NCBI GenBank assembly: GCA_000349905.1
Contig: KB722739.1
Location: 129,495 to 193,494 of the forward strand
Source: Volvariella volvacea V23
Taxonomy: Eukaryota > Basidiomycota > Agaricomycetes > Agaricales > Pluteaceae
Direction: 5' to 3'
Length of the DNA: 64,000 nucleotides
Positions 35,258 to 46,347 of this stretch are shown here, in pieces (position 1 is the stretch's first letter; each line of letters starts with the position of its first letter). The notes beneath the pieces were generated by a model, which did not search any database, was not told the DNA's origin, and saw nothing but the letters and a program-made list of their open reading frames with translations. The position numbers and the translations under genes were made by a program.

Positions 35258-37824
35258 ATGAAGCCCGAACTTTTACCATCCCAACTCCCCTCATACACGC
35301 AGTGCTCTCCACAAGTGGAGAGGCGCAAGAAATGGCACAGACTCCCCAATTATATCACCATCGCTTCGCTGGTCTTGTTCTTTGGCTATCACGCCTATCG
35401 TGGTCATTCTTCTCGCGACGGGTGTGGGGATACACTCAAGCAAGCCCCAGCTATGTCTCGCGCGGCCCTTGCTTATCAAGGTGACGTATGCCCTCAACCT
35501 TCGCCTCCCGGAAAACCATCAAACTACAGCGCCCTCTACAACACACCCGAGTTTGCCGCGCTCAGTGCCAAGCGGCTATCAGGTGCTGTTCAAATCCCGA
35601 CCATGTAAGTGGTTTTATTCTATCAATCAACGCACAGCTGATATGTTGTCAAGAACATATGACAATATGGGCCCTATCGGAGACCCGGAATGGGAACCGT
35701 TTTCGGATTTCCTCACGTATTTGGAGATTACCTTCCCTCTCGTGTATGTGTTGTCTTTCTCTCGACGATGTTCACGCGCATATATGCTGCTTTGTAGTTA
35801 CAAGACGCTCGATGTCAAGATCATCGCTGGATACTCCCCTGTCTATACTTGGAAGGGTTCCAATCCCGATCTCAAGCCTCTCATGTTGACTGCGCACATT
35901 GACGTCGTTCCTGTCGAGTACGTACCCTCCTTATCTGCCTTGTAGACGATAGGCTGACTTTGGTACAGCGAGGGATCAATTGATAGGTATATAAGCTTCA
36001 ATACCGGGCATCTCCTCTTCATTCACCACCTATTCTAGGTGGACATATCCTCCGTTCTCAGGAGAAATTGATGGTGGATGGGTGTACGGCAGGGGGTCTG
36101 CAGACACCAAGACGACGTTGATCGGCATCTTGTCCACGGTCGAACACCTCATCGAGAGTGACTGGAAGCCAACCCGAACTATCCGTAACGAGCTCCCCTT
36201 ATGCGTGACATATATACTAACGGTGCGTAGTCCTTGCATTCGGACAGGACGAAGAAATATCCGGACCTCAAGGGGCAACTAACATCGCAAAACACCTGGA
36301 ATCGATCTATCCCAAGCACGGGATTGCAATGCTCGTTGATGAGGGTGGGCTGGGTCTGGCCCCGTTGTTTGGTGCAGAGTTTGCTCTTCCTGCGGTAGCG
36401 GAGAAGGGATTCCTGGTGAGTCCTAGTTCCATACTCCAGTGTGGGCTAATACCCGTATAGAACGTGCAGATCCGGGTTGATACACCGGGAGGCCAGTGAG
36501 TGCATACATTCCTACATGTCAAGAGAGACACCAGAATGATGCCTCATAAACCAGCTCTTCGACACCTCCAGTCCACACGTCCATTGGGACGCTAGCTAGA
36601 ATCACCTCTGATATAGAGTAAGAAAAGTTTTTCTCTCTGTCCAGTAGCGGTCGCATTCTCATATTGATGTATCAGACTTTCCACCGTCTTCCAACCCCAC
36701 CTCGAACTAACAAGTCCCGTTTGGGCGCTTTTGAACTGCTTCGCGCAGTACGGAGACAAGAGCCAGCTCCCCGACTGGCTCTTCCACTCCATCGACCCGG
36801 AACACCCGGATTTGGCGACTGCCGCGACAGAGTTTGCAAAGATCTCTCCGTTCACGAGGTATTTGATCCAAACGAGCAAAGCGGCTACCGTCATTCGAGG
36901 TGGCGTCAAGGTGTGTTGCAGTCGCGAACCGCATATAGTTGATGTTTTGACTGACAGAGACCTGTTGACTAGACTAATGCCTTGGCTGAAAGTGCGAACG
37001 TTACGTTCAATAACCGAATCGACTTATTCAGCTCGAGTAAGTGACCATCATCTAGCATCCCATGCACAAATGTAGTCGCCCCTTTCCTCTAGCCCAGGAA
37101 GTCCGAGATGCTTACTTCAACCTCATTCGTCCCGTCGCTGAGGAATACTCCTTCCGCCTCAACGACCAAGTCGTCTCCAATCAGGAGCCTATCGGTAATA
37201 TCACAGCGGAGTACTTGAAGCCGCTCGAGCCAAGTCCTATGTCGCCCACTAATGGTGGTGCTTGGACCTTATTCTCCAGGGCTGTTCAAGCTGCTTTTGG
37301 AGAGAACGTGATTACGGCTCCAAGCACGACTACTGGTAATACGGGTAAGTGTCTAGATCTTCTCATATGTTATATCGTGACTCAAGAGGCACTTTTCTAG
37401 ACACAAAGCACTATGTAGGTTTCAAGTTCTCCATTTAGAGTTTACCTGACTCGACCGAGTGCAGTGGAATCTGTACGTATCGTGCCCTGCCTATATGCGC
37501 ATATATTAACCACATCAACGCTTATTCGCCCCAGGACGCGCAACATCTACCGCTGGAGCCCTATTCGCGCCAGTACAGAGCTCAACGTTCACACCGTCGA
37601 TGAGAAAATTAGTACGTTCTTTACTTTGCTGATCTCTCCTCCTACACCCCATTAACTCCAACCCACTGTAGAAATCCAATCCCACGTCGAGGGAATCAAA
37701 TTTTTCACAGGTGCTGTATTGCATTTATTGTTCTGTACCTATTTTGCGTGCGATCTGACCTGGTATTGTGTTTTCTTTAGAGTTGATTTTGCAGGTGGAT
37801 AGTGTCGATGATAGCTCGCTTTGA
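35258..37824 (+). CDS. M20-3: membrane-anchored M20 metallopeptidase (CPS/Gly-X type), intact
   Basis: This is the cleanest of the M20 copies. Exon 1 (35258-35604) gives MKPELLPSQLPS, the anchor (ITIASLVLFFGYHAYRG) and IPTI-TYDNMG across the first intron. Later exons carry LTAHIDVVPV, VYGRGSADTKTTLIG, AFGQDEEISGPQGATNIA, LVDEGGLGL, VQIRVDTPGGQ (canonical TPGG retained), VWALLNCFAQYGDKSQLPDW, ATEFAKISPFTRYLIQTSK, FGENVITAPS, DTKHYWNLT, NVHTVDEKI and the end ELILQVDSVDDSSL. All junctions I checked keep the frame. The expected location is the vacuolar or secretory membrane with a lumenal catalytic domain, and the expected activity is metal-dependent C-terminal peptide cleavage (family knowledge). 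Unlike the other copies it has no type I PPAY protein behind it; MEM5 converges instead. Confidence 0.88.
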
Positions 37825-38904
37825 TTTAGAGGTTGTATACAAGTTTACGTTACACATCCGGATAGGCGCAATGCATTTCTGCATTTTTGGCCCTTTTTGC
37901 ATATCTACCTGTGAAAATACTAGGGCAGCGCTCTGTGAGCCCAATTCCAATATGAGCTCTAAAGAAAATGTGCCTGTATGGGCATTAGCTCAAAAAAATG
38001 ATAGTGAATCCCCGATGCTGAGCCTTAGAGTCTAGTGAGCCCGACAGTTCAGCTTGACCCTCTCCGGAATTCGCGGCACCTTGGTGCCCGCCAAAGCTAC
38101 ACACAGCCAAATAGACATTGTTTTCTTCATTTCCTTCGATTCACCTTCGCTCCGCAATCTTTTATTTAACTCGTCCACCCGTAGCTCCAACTCTATCGAT
38201 CGTCGTCATACCCACGTCTTTGATAGGCCGTTTAGTCCAAGCTTTATTCTTCCACGTTGCGAACACGCACCACATTTCAAGCCTAGATTTACTAGACTCA
38301 GACCATCTTGGCGCTCCCTTGCATCTATTTTCTGTTTTTCATCTTTTTGTCTTTGCATAGAACGAGAGCCACAACCTGCTGGATAGTTGATACGTCAAGC
38401 GCCAAAAATCAGATTAGTTTCGCATGAAATTGATTGAAGCAGATCGTGATCGAGTAGCGACGTTAGGGTTGCGGGTATGTGCATCGGTCATTAGCGTGCG
38501 TCTCTCGTTCATGCTGCAATATTACTGCTATTAAATACGATACATTGACTCATTATATTGAAATGTGACTCTCAGGTACAATGCGTGATCAATAGGTCGT
38601 TGCATCTGTGCGTACTATCAAGGATGCTACGCTGTCTGATCCACTGGTATTGGTCTCGTACATGCGCCACGATGAGGGACCTGCAATATGCGCTAGGTAG
38701 TAGGCGCATAAAAGTGACCAAGCAAAAAATCTGAGATGATACACTGTCATTAAGTGCTGCATGTGAAGTTGCGAAAGAACAAGGCGAGATATGCACACAA
38801 GAGGTAACCGTACGGGCTGATAGTTCATAAACCAACAACTAACTGCATTCGTTAACTTTACATGTATGACGAGCAAGGATACGAGCATACGGATACGAGT
38901 CGGG
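37825..38904. other. Convergent intergenic region
   Basis: This lies between the 3' ends of M20-3 and MEM5. The short frames (for example 38054-38386) show no domain or splice support, and I see no RNA gene. Confidence 0.5.
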
Positions 38905-40447
38905 TTAAATATGTGGTAGGAACTCTGTCCACCTCACGTTCTGATAGGCAGAGTCGGGAAGATCACGGAGGGTGAAGAACGCGAGGAAGAGGAGAACGAT
39001 GCGTGCGGCGAAATATAAAGGAACGCCAAGAAACATGGTTGGATAGAGGAATGTACCTGCAACGTATTCCAAAATCTTGATACCTAATCCCTCATATACA
39101 ATATCAAAGGCAAATCCCACTGCAAGGTTGAGGGGGATAATGGTGAGGACGAGCGAACAGGACCTCCAAAGCCAAAGCTCGATGATCGTTGGGAATTGAA
39201 AATTCCAGGCGATGAGGTGAATCGCGCCGAAAACGATACCGATCGTCGAACCGCAAAGCGCTGCCAGGGCTCGATTCTCGGGAGGCATCGGTGCAGCACA
39301 AAATGGGTGGACGCTCGTTGGCCTGTTGTCCAAGCCTTGTTCGTCCATCATATCTACAATAGAGCCAAAGACAGCCGAAAATGGTGCAGCGATCGCTTTC
39401 TTCCAGATTGTCTTGACTACTCCTCGTCGTTGGAGTGAATCCTGCCAGCTCTTCGCTGCACCAACCCAAATGTTCTGGAAAGCTTTGCCCCATCCCGTCG
39501 CGTAATCCTTCATACCCTTCCAAATCCCTTTCAGCGCTCCCAAGATTGTTTTGCGCCATGCTCCCTTCAATCCGCTAATGCCCTCCCGAGACTCTTTGGC
39601 CTGAGCCTGTGAACCATCAGCGTTCCCTTCTGGCTGGCTTGCTGGTGCCAGTGGACCGTCGACTCGAACTCCGTTCTCATCAAAGTAAATCGGATATCCA
39701 ATGTTCAGAGGCTTGCTCCACCATAATCCATACGTGATCACATTCAAAGTTGCGAATGCGAGAGTCACGAGCTCGATTTCGGTCAGGGTGAGGCCCTGGA
39801 CATGGCGAGCGATGCACTGAGCGACGAACCATGTGGTTTGGACGACGACAACGGCTTTCGCGAGTAGGTCGCCTTTTCCGTGATCCATTATCTCCTCCAC
39901 TGGAATGTGTGGTATGCTGGCCCGTGCTACACTCCAATCATAATAAAGAACCTCATATGTTGAGTCGCTCTTGCGTTGCATCAGCCCTCCCATCTGGACA
40001 AAGAACCCATGCGTTATCGTCCACCCACGATCTTTTCACAGGTCAAAATCATCACCACCCTGCTACACGCTTTCACTCACGTTTATTCTCTCTTGCGATT
40101 CTTCCTGCCATGACCCTCTGTCTGATTGCCCACATGATCACTGCTTCAGGAGCGATCAAAGCATACAGCGTGGTCCGAAGCTTCAACCACGTTACTTTTG
40201 CCCACGAGTGCTCTTGGTCTGGTATGTTGTGATGAATCGATATGTACGTGCACAACAGGATGACCCCGATGCAGCTGTACAGGATGTCAAATATCGTTCG
40301 ATTCTGCGTCGGGTCGCACCTCGAAGCCGTGATTGCGGCAGCAACGATGCATACAGGGCTTGGAATGGTGCTACCCGGGACTGTGACGGGTATGGGAGAC
40401 GCAAGGGATTGAGCAAAGGCGGCGAGAAAAAGGCCAGCAAAAAACAT
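38905..40447 (-). CDS. MEM5: multi-pass membrane paralog, 497 aa
   Basis: Exons 40447-40081 (367 bases, as in MEM1-3) and 40031-38905 give 497 residues, the longest intact copy. It has a signal peptide (MFFAGLFLAAFAQSLAS), RCDPTQNRT, CTYISIHHNIPDQ, the junction RGWTITHGFFVQMGG, HIPVEEIMDHGKGDLLAKAV, QTTWFVAQCIARH, YGLWWSKPLNIGYPIYF, a long variable loop rich in Gly/Lys/Trp (about 230-310), PTSVHPFCAA, GIVFGAIHLIAWNFQFPT, and the end LPDSAYQNVRWTEFLPHI. The open frame and conserved motifs suggest it is functional. The role is unknown. Confidence 0.85.
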
Positions 40448-41300
40448 GTGTGCGCGTTGTCTGTCTAATCTCGTCCCATTCTTTTATACCTTTGTCCGTC
40501 TGATCAGTTCCATAGTCGAGCAGCTCAACCATCATGATGCCCCTTACCCTTGCTGGTCAAGTTCCTGGACCAAGCACCGTGTTGATTTGATCTTCCACCT
40601 CTTCTGCTTCGCATTTGATGTAATTCGAAATGAGCTCGCCAACCAAGTCCTGTAGCGTCTGGCTGCCAGGCCTCTCGCTCAGCAAGCTCACGTCTTCCAA
40701 GGCAAGAACCTCTCCCAAGGACGGTGATTCTGCAGTAAGTCTCTAGCCCACAATCCCCCCAGTCGCGGGTGCCGACTCGGAATGTCGGTGTATTCAGACA
40801 CGAGGGCTCCACGTGCCAGACTATCAACAGAACGATGATTCCTATTGAATACTTGTATACCAATCTGCCCTATTCAGCCAAATCGGAGGAATTATATTCT
40901 GTGATTTCGGTGATGTCGATAATGGTTAAGCGGATCCGCAGTGTGCATTAGACAGCCGGGCCAGGCCTTGAAAGTTGTATACTATGTGATCGCGAATCCT
41001 ATGTTGAGGACACTCTGAGGCTTTCTCTCCTTCCAACACTTGTTCAAATCACGAGTGATCGCAGTCATCGTCCTACCAATGTACGCAACCTGTGAAATGA
41101 CACAACACGCATTCTAAAGAGCACGAGCCGAGACCAAGTAGGTAGCTGATGATGAATCCCTCTACCGCCTGCACTCGCATCACCAGATCTGTAAACAACA
41201 GGAGGGAAACTCATGGATTTCAAAGTAAGGGAGTAATAAGAGGAAACAACATACCTGAAGTACACAGAACGAGGATCGTATTCAACATACCAGCCAATAT
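40448..41300. other. Upstream region of MEM5, no gene seen
   Basis: This includes the MEM5 promoter (TTTTATACC on the plus strand near 40480 reads as a GGTATAAAA TATA box on the minus strand, the same box as in MEM1 and MEM3). No other supported features. Confidence 0.5.
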
Positions 41301-42122
41301 TTATTCTTCATAGTCTTCGTCCCGCTCCAGCAGATTTGAGGCAGTCCAAAAACCATGTATGACAGTGTATGCACCACCTGAGAGTCCCAACGTGCCGTTT
41401 ATGAGTTGAAATGAGCAAGTGTGCGAAATGATATGCGTACCCGTGCGTTGAAACGCGTGTCATGCCGAGGATGTGCTGAATCCACAAGAATGCTGATGCT
41501 CGAATGACGATAAACCTACGACTCGAGACGTTGATCTCTGCCTCATCGCGTTGTATTACATCGAGATCTCATTTCACTTGATCGCGATGTCGTGCGCTTT
41601 GGAAGCGTTATGGACAATGGTGAAGGGATGAGTGCTGGGGTGGACGTGCGTCAGCGCCGAGATCTTCCTGGTATTGATATTTGCATAAGCTCGCAGATGA
41701 TTATATGCTTCAAGACTCACCAGCACCGATTTGACCAACCCGAGCTGAAGGAGTAAGGTTAGAAAAATGAATGAGGGGAAGTACGAAAAGCGAACAACCA
41801 ACCCACCGTCCGCTGCAGCCGTCAGGCAGATGAGGGCGAAGAGATACGAGAGTCTCGACTCAAGTTTGATCGTTTGGCGCGTTTGGGAGACATTCAGCGT
41901 GTTGAGAGTCGCTGATCTACCTTGCAGAAGCCATTGTCCTTGGACAACGAAAAAGTCGGTGTTCCTCGTCCTGATCGGTGGTGTTGCGTCTGGAGACTCA
42001 AATAGACTGAATATAGACTGAATATAGCGGTTGAGATGTTTCTTGAAGCTGAAAGGCTGTAGGTGTACGTGGCTATAGGGCGATGTCAGAACATTGTCAG
42101 GGAATCCGCGTTCCTCACCCAC
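41300..42122 (-). CDS. Unrecognised gene, tandem copy 1 (best preserved)
   Basis: The minus strand carries an open stretch to 41574 with hydrophobic segments (RLSYLFALICLTAAADGGLV, SYFPSFIFLTLLLQLGLVKS) preceded by RNTDFFVVQGQWLLQ. After further apparent introns comes a C-terminal exon with LINGTLGLSGGAYTVIHGFW and LLERDEDYEE, then a stop near 41305. Two membrane-like helices suggest an integral membrane protein, but I cannot name the family and the exon chain is uncertain. Related sequence recurs at about 42730-43440 and more weakly at 43740-44170, so this is the left copy of a decaying tandem array. Confidence 0.35.
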
Positions 42123-42699
42123 TCGTTAAAGATGCCTGCGACAGGTCTCCTCACCGTCCTTGCACGCTTCCCTATTCCATTCGGCGTTCTCGATAGTTCT
42201 CTGATCGGTATAGCCTCTCATTCGAATCCCTCCCCTTCTGCCCACGGTAAATCCGCCGACCTAGCAGTTGCGATGGCAAGTCGGATGCTGGCACCGTTTC
42301 GGTGATGCTTCGACTACCAACGTGTTTTGAAAGCCTTGATGGCATTTTGGTTATCCCAATCGTCAGCGAGTGAAGAGGGAGAATGACTGGTTTGGTCAAG
42401 CTTGTCGCAATCGAGGACACTATGTCAACGAATGGTCTGAATTCGTTCAAACTCGATTCGCTTTACAGTGAAGCTAGTGAAGAACGGCAATTTACTAAAT
42501 ATCTTGCTACAAATCCATGGGTGGTCAAGAGCGTCAATCAGAACGAACTGGAAGTAACACTGGCCGCGCAGAAGTATTCTAACTGACAGTCCGCTATTCA
42601 GTTGTCTACACCGCACTATTAGATCTAAGAGCAACAGGAAAACGTCCTTTCAGAGAGCAAGAAAGCAATCGAAGCAAACGACGTACGATACGCGTGTCA

Positions 42700-43440
42700 A
42701 GATGAGGATCACGTTCGATGCGCCAACTAGTTTTCGCAAGTCTCTGCCCTAGTCTGTTGTCCGTAGATTTGCGGAAGGTGCGAAAGCCACCAATAATGGT
42801 GTATGCGTCGGCTGTGCATCATAGTGTGGTGCATACAAGTCGAAATGCGAGATCAAAATCGTGTACTTGCCATTAGAAGCTCCTACATTCCAGATACCGA
42901 GTGCGATTTCATCTTCATTTGTTGCATGCCATGCCCGACTAGATACTATCCCACTCCGCCGCGGCTATGTGCATTGGAAGCGGTCAAGGCGATAATGGAA
43001 GAAGTGAGTACCGCGGTGGGTGTGCGTCGGCGCCGAGCATCTGGCTATGATCGTCCTATGCAGATCTGAACTTGGATGAGCTCACAAAACGGTACACACT
43101 TCAAGACTCACCCGCACCAATTCGATTTTTAATCAATTCAATATGAATTGCAACTGAAGCAAGTTGGACAAAGGAAGACGCAAACAGCGAATGAACGAGC
43201 CGTCAGCCCCTCCTCCCTTATGATGACGACCAGACTTGGAAAAGCCGCCGATACGAAAGCCCTACGGTGTTCGGTATTGTGGTGGAGCTGTGAGAAGTGT
43301 TGATTATCAAGAGTCGTTGACTTGGACCTCAGAGGATCAGCATCCTTGATGTAGAGTTGCAGTGGTAGCGGGGGACGATAGCCGTGATCCCAACGGATGC
43401 TAGTATCTGGGCCCAAAGGTCAGGACGGTAACCATAAAGT
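42700..43440 (-). pseudogene. Degenerate tandem copy 2 of the unrecognised gene
   Basis: Blocks at 42960-43060 (GTGCATTGGAAGCG... GGTGTGCGTCGGCGCCGAG) match 41590-41680. The 42760-42820 block (DAYTIIGGFRT on the minus strand) matches the AYTVIHGFW end of copy 1, and 43250-43330 matches the hydrophobic exon region at the base level. The reading frame is broken and the helices are lost, so I call it a relic. A third, weaker relic may lie near 43740-44170. Confidence 0.4.
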
Positions 43441-44365
43441 TTCAAGGCGACGTTGAACTCACCATTATAGATACCCAGAATTCTTTATGATGAGAAAGTC
43501 GGAGGCATAGTCGAGCTGTGGAGTGCTGAGCAACAATGGTTTTATTTACGTTGGTGGCCGACACTCACTCCAACCTATCCAACGTTCTGGGCGACTCTGC
43601 GCTTGATAAGAAGTCAATGGACTTGAGCTCATCCTAATGTGACTGAATGGCCAAGATGACCGTATGGGCCACTCGCACAGCTTGGGGATCGCTCAGATGG
43701 CTAGCGAATTGGTGAGTCCAACACCTTCAGCCCTTGGGTAGGGTAGCCGCTCAATTTCCCCGAGGGTGGTCGGCGTTGTCCCCTCCCTTCTCCATTCTCT
43801 TCCTCTTGCTCGACCTAGGGATGACCCTTCTCAATCGTCGACCTTTGCACCATCCCTTTGCTGTTGTGGGACCCAGGCTGAGTGTTCGGAAATATGAAGT
43901 GAGTTCTTGTGAACTGTGTTGGGGGTAGGTACTGCGAGCACAATAATATTGAACACCTCATAAACATGTCGAGTCGATTTGGGTACGTACCTTGAATATA
44001 TCCATTCATACCTCTCCACCCTCTTTGTCGTGTCTTCCAACTCTTCTCTCTCGAGCGGCAAACTGGGACTCGGAGGGAGACGAAATAAAGCTCAAGAGCG
44101 GTGAGGGTGATATATCCACCCGCGGGCATTGGTAGGTCATGACACAGCGACTCTAGCAGAGCGTTGGAAGTCACTCGATGGTGGCATTATCTCGCGGGCA
44201 AGGATGGGCGTCTACAGTCACATGTGCCACTGCCTCGTGGGCCTGCGGGCACAACGAGGCATAAACGTGTTCTCACACCTTTGCTTTCAACCACCACCAT
44301 CGCTCATCGATTCTGCTCGTTACCGCACATTGCTACACCGCCAAAGTTAACTTGAATACAACATC

Positions 44366-45851
44366 ATGTCTCATTCCGAGCTATCCACTAACCCGCACAA
44401 GGAGGACAACAAGGGGAAAGAGAAGGCCGTTAAAGCTTATCCCGGACTGTCTATGATGGTCTTATACCCCACCCGTATGGCGATGCTGCCCTTGCACATG
44501 ACCACAGGCCAAGCGGCCGTCGCTGAGTCGGAGGAGCCATCCGCTATCATCGACCGCACTCTCGCTGGCGCTGGTATAGCCATCGACGTCGCTAAGACTC
44601 TTACGTCGTTGGGCGCACCGCCGGTTGTCGGCATCTGTCTAAGTATTGCCGAGACGTTGATGACCACGATAACTGTATGTTCTGTTTGTTGTGCTGATTT
44701 GAATGCACATTGTTCTGATTATTCATTCCAGCAAGCAAGGGACAATCAATCAGGATATGTCACTCTTGCCCGCGAGACTAGAAACAGGATTCTTAACGAG
44801 CTTATTCCCAAGCTGAATAAGCCTAACATCTCAGAGGCTAGGCAAGAGGCCTTTATAAAGTTGATTGAGTATGTGCCTTTAAACTTGTTGCAATTAATCT
44901 CATAACCTAAATATGGTGCTTAGATCTCTCAAGTCTATTTCTGCCTGGTGTCAAGAGAAGTTGACTAAAGGTTTCTTCAAGAGGATTTTGGATGCTAAGA
45001 AGGATGAAGGTGACATTGAAGAACTTCAAACCCAATTTGAACAAGCATATCAAGATTATGTTGTGAGTTTGACATATTTTCCCATCAACTTACATATACA
45101 AAAATGATATTATAGGCTTTTTTAGTTGACAAAATCAAGGAAGATGTTGAAGAAATCAAGAAAGCAATTGATGATTCAGGTAATTCCTCTCTCTCTATAT
45201 ATATTGTGACATTTTACTAAATGGGACTTTTAGGTTATGAAACTATAATGTCTCACCTTAATCTTCTTTTACAGCCAGTCAGGCAAGATAACATACCTCA
45301 CCAGCAGTGTTTAGAGAATACTTCTGTCACAATTTTGCAGATTGTAGATACCTGGATTTACAGCTCAAACTGCAAAAACATATTTTGGTTAGCAGGTGCT
45401 CCTGGGGCTGGAAAGTCTACTATTGCCCAATCTGTTTATGCACACATCAAAGCAGATTCTAGATTTGCTAGTGCTATTTTTGTTTTTAGGAGAGGCTAAG
45501 CTGATGCAGAAATTCCCAATGCATTGTGGAGAACTATTGCATATCAGCTTGCAGAAACAAATGCAGATTATAGAAATGCCATTAGGCAAACTGCTAGCAC
45601 TGATATAAGAACTATATCAGAGCAGTTTGAAAAATTGATTGCTAAATGTGGATTCAATAGCAAGCAAGTTGTAGCAGTTATTGATGCATTAGATGAATCA
45701 AATCCTACATCTAGGCAGCAACTCCTCAATACTTTGAAACAATGGCCACCTCATTGGAAGTTATTTATAACAGCAAGAAATGAAGATTATATTAAAGAGG
45801 AACTCAAGGATATATGCCAGTATTTAATGCTTCAAAGTGGTCCCAATATAT
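44366..45851 (+). pseudogene. NACHT/STAND NTPase gene (fungal NLR-like), disrupted
   Basis: Exons 44366-44674, 44732-44868, 44924-45062, 45116-45179 and 45234 onward splice in frame. The N-terminal region is helical (IDVAKTLTSLGAPPVVGICL, ESLKSISAWCQEKL, DKIKEDVEEIKKAIDDSG), as in fungal NLR-like proteins. It is followed by a P-loop NTPase: Walker A GAPGAGKST (about residue 271), WRTIAYQLAETNADYRNAIR, Walker B QVVAVIDALDES (about 360) and the WPPHWKLFITARNE sensor region. In the same frame a TAA stop at 45497-45499 separates Walker A from Walker B (FVFRRG-stop-ADAEIPNA). After QSGPNI the gene runs straight into repeat R1 at about 45852. A later fragment (46282-46340, CAQATALFDS and AKDHLRG) probably continues the gene. 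Such proteins act in non-self recognition in fungi (family knowledge); this copy is dead or truncated. Confidence 0.8.
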
Positions 45852-46281
45852 TGTCAGCGACGAGGGCACTTGGCCCCAAAGACAATACACGAGAGATAAT
45901 AAATAAAAGAAAAGGGAAAACACCAACTACTCGGCACACATCTATACGCGTTATCAGATGGGCCTACTACAAGGGATCACCCACACGGCGGTGCCCAGGT
46001 ATCACCGGTGGCATGGTTGCGAAAACTCTCACTACCAGCTGGTGGGGGAGACGAGATGGATACAAGAATCCTAACGATGCGTACTCACCTCTTAGTAGCC
46101 TGTAAGTTCAGGTTGCGCCGGAGTCTCTGAGACAAAGCTAGCTCGGCAGAGTAGACAAGGTCGAAACTGAGGAAAACCCCCNNNNNNNNNNNNNNNNNNN
46201 NNNNNNNNNNNNNNNNNNNNNNNNNNNNNNNNNNNNNNNNNNNNNNNNNNNNNNNNNNNNNNNNNNNNNNNNNNNNNNNNN
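45852..46281 (+). mobile_element. Repeat R1, LTR-like sequence inside the NACHT gene (ends in gap)
   Basis: It begins TGTCAGCGACGAGGGCACTT and aligns with R2 (46348 onward) over the whole visible 330 bases. It interrupts the NACHT frame, and NACHT-like coding resumes right after the gap, so R1 looks like an inserted element or solo LTR of about 430 bases. The TG start fits an LTR; the other end is hidden by N. Confidence 0.6.
46182..46281. other. Assembly gap, 100 N
   Basis: Exactly 100 N at the end of R1. It was probably caused by the R1/R2 repeat pair. Confidence 0.95.
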
Positions 46282-46347
46282 CCTGTGCACAAGCAACTGC
46301 CCTATTTGACTCTACTCCTGCTAAAGATCATCTTAGAGGTAAGTACT

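Noticed and set aside
45862..46105. C-terminal extension of the NACHT frame (TRALGPKDNTREII and onward)
   Set aside because: This is translation of repeat R1, which recurs at 46363 outside any gene.
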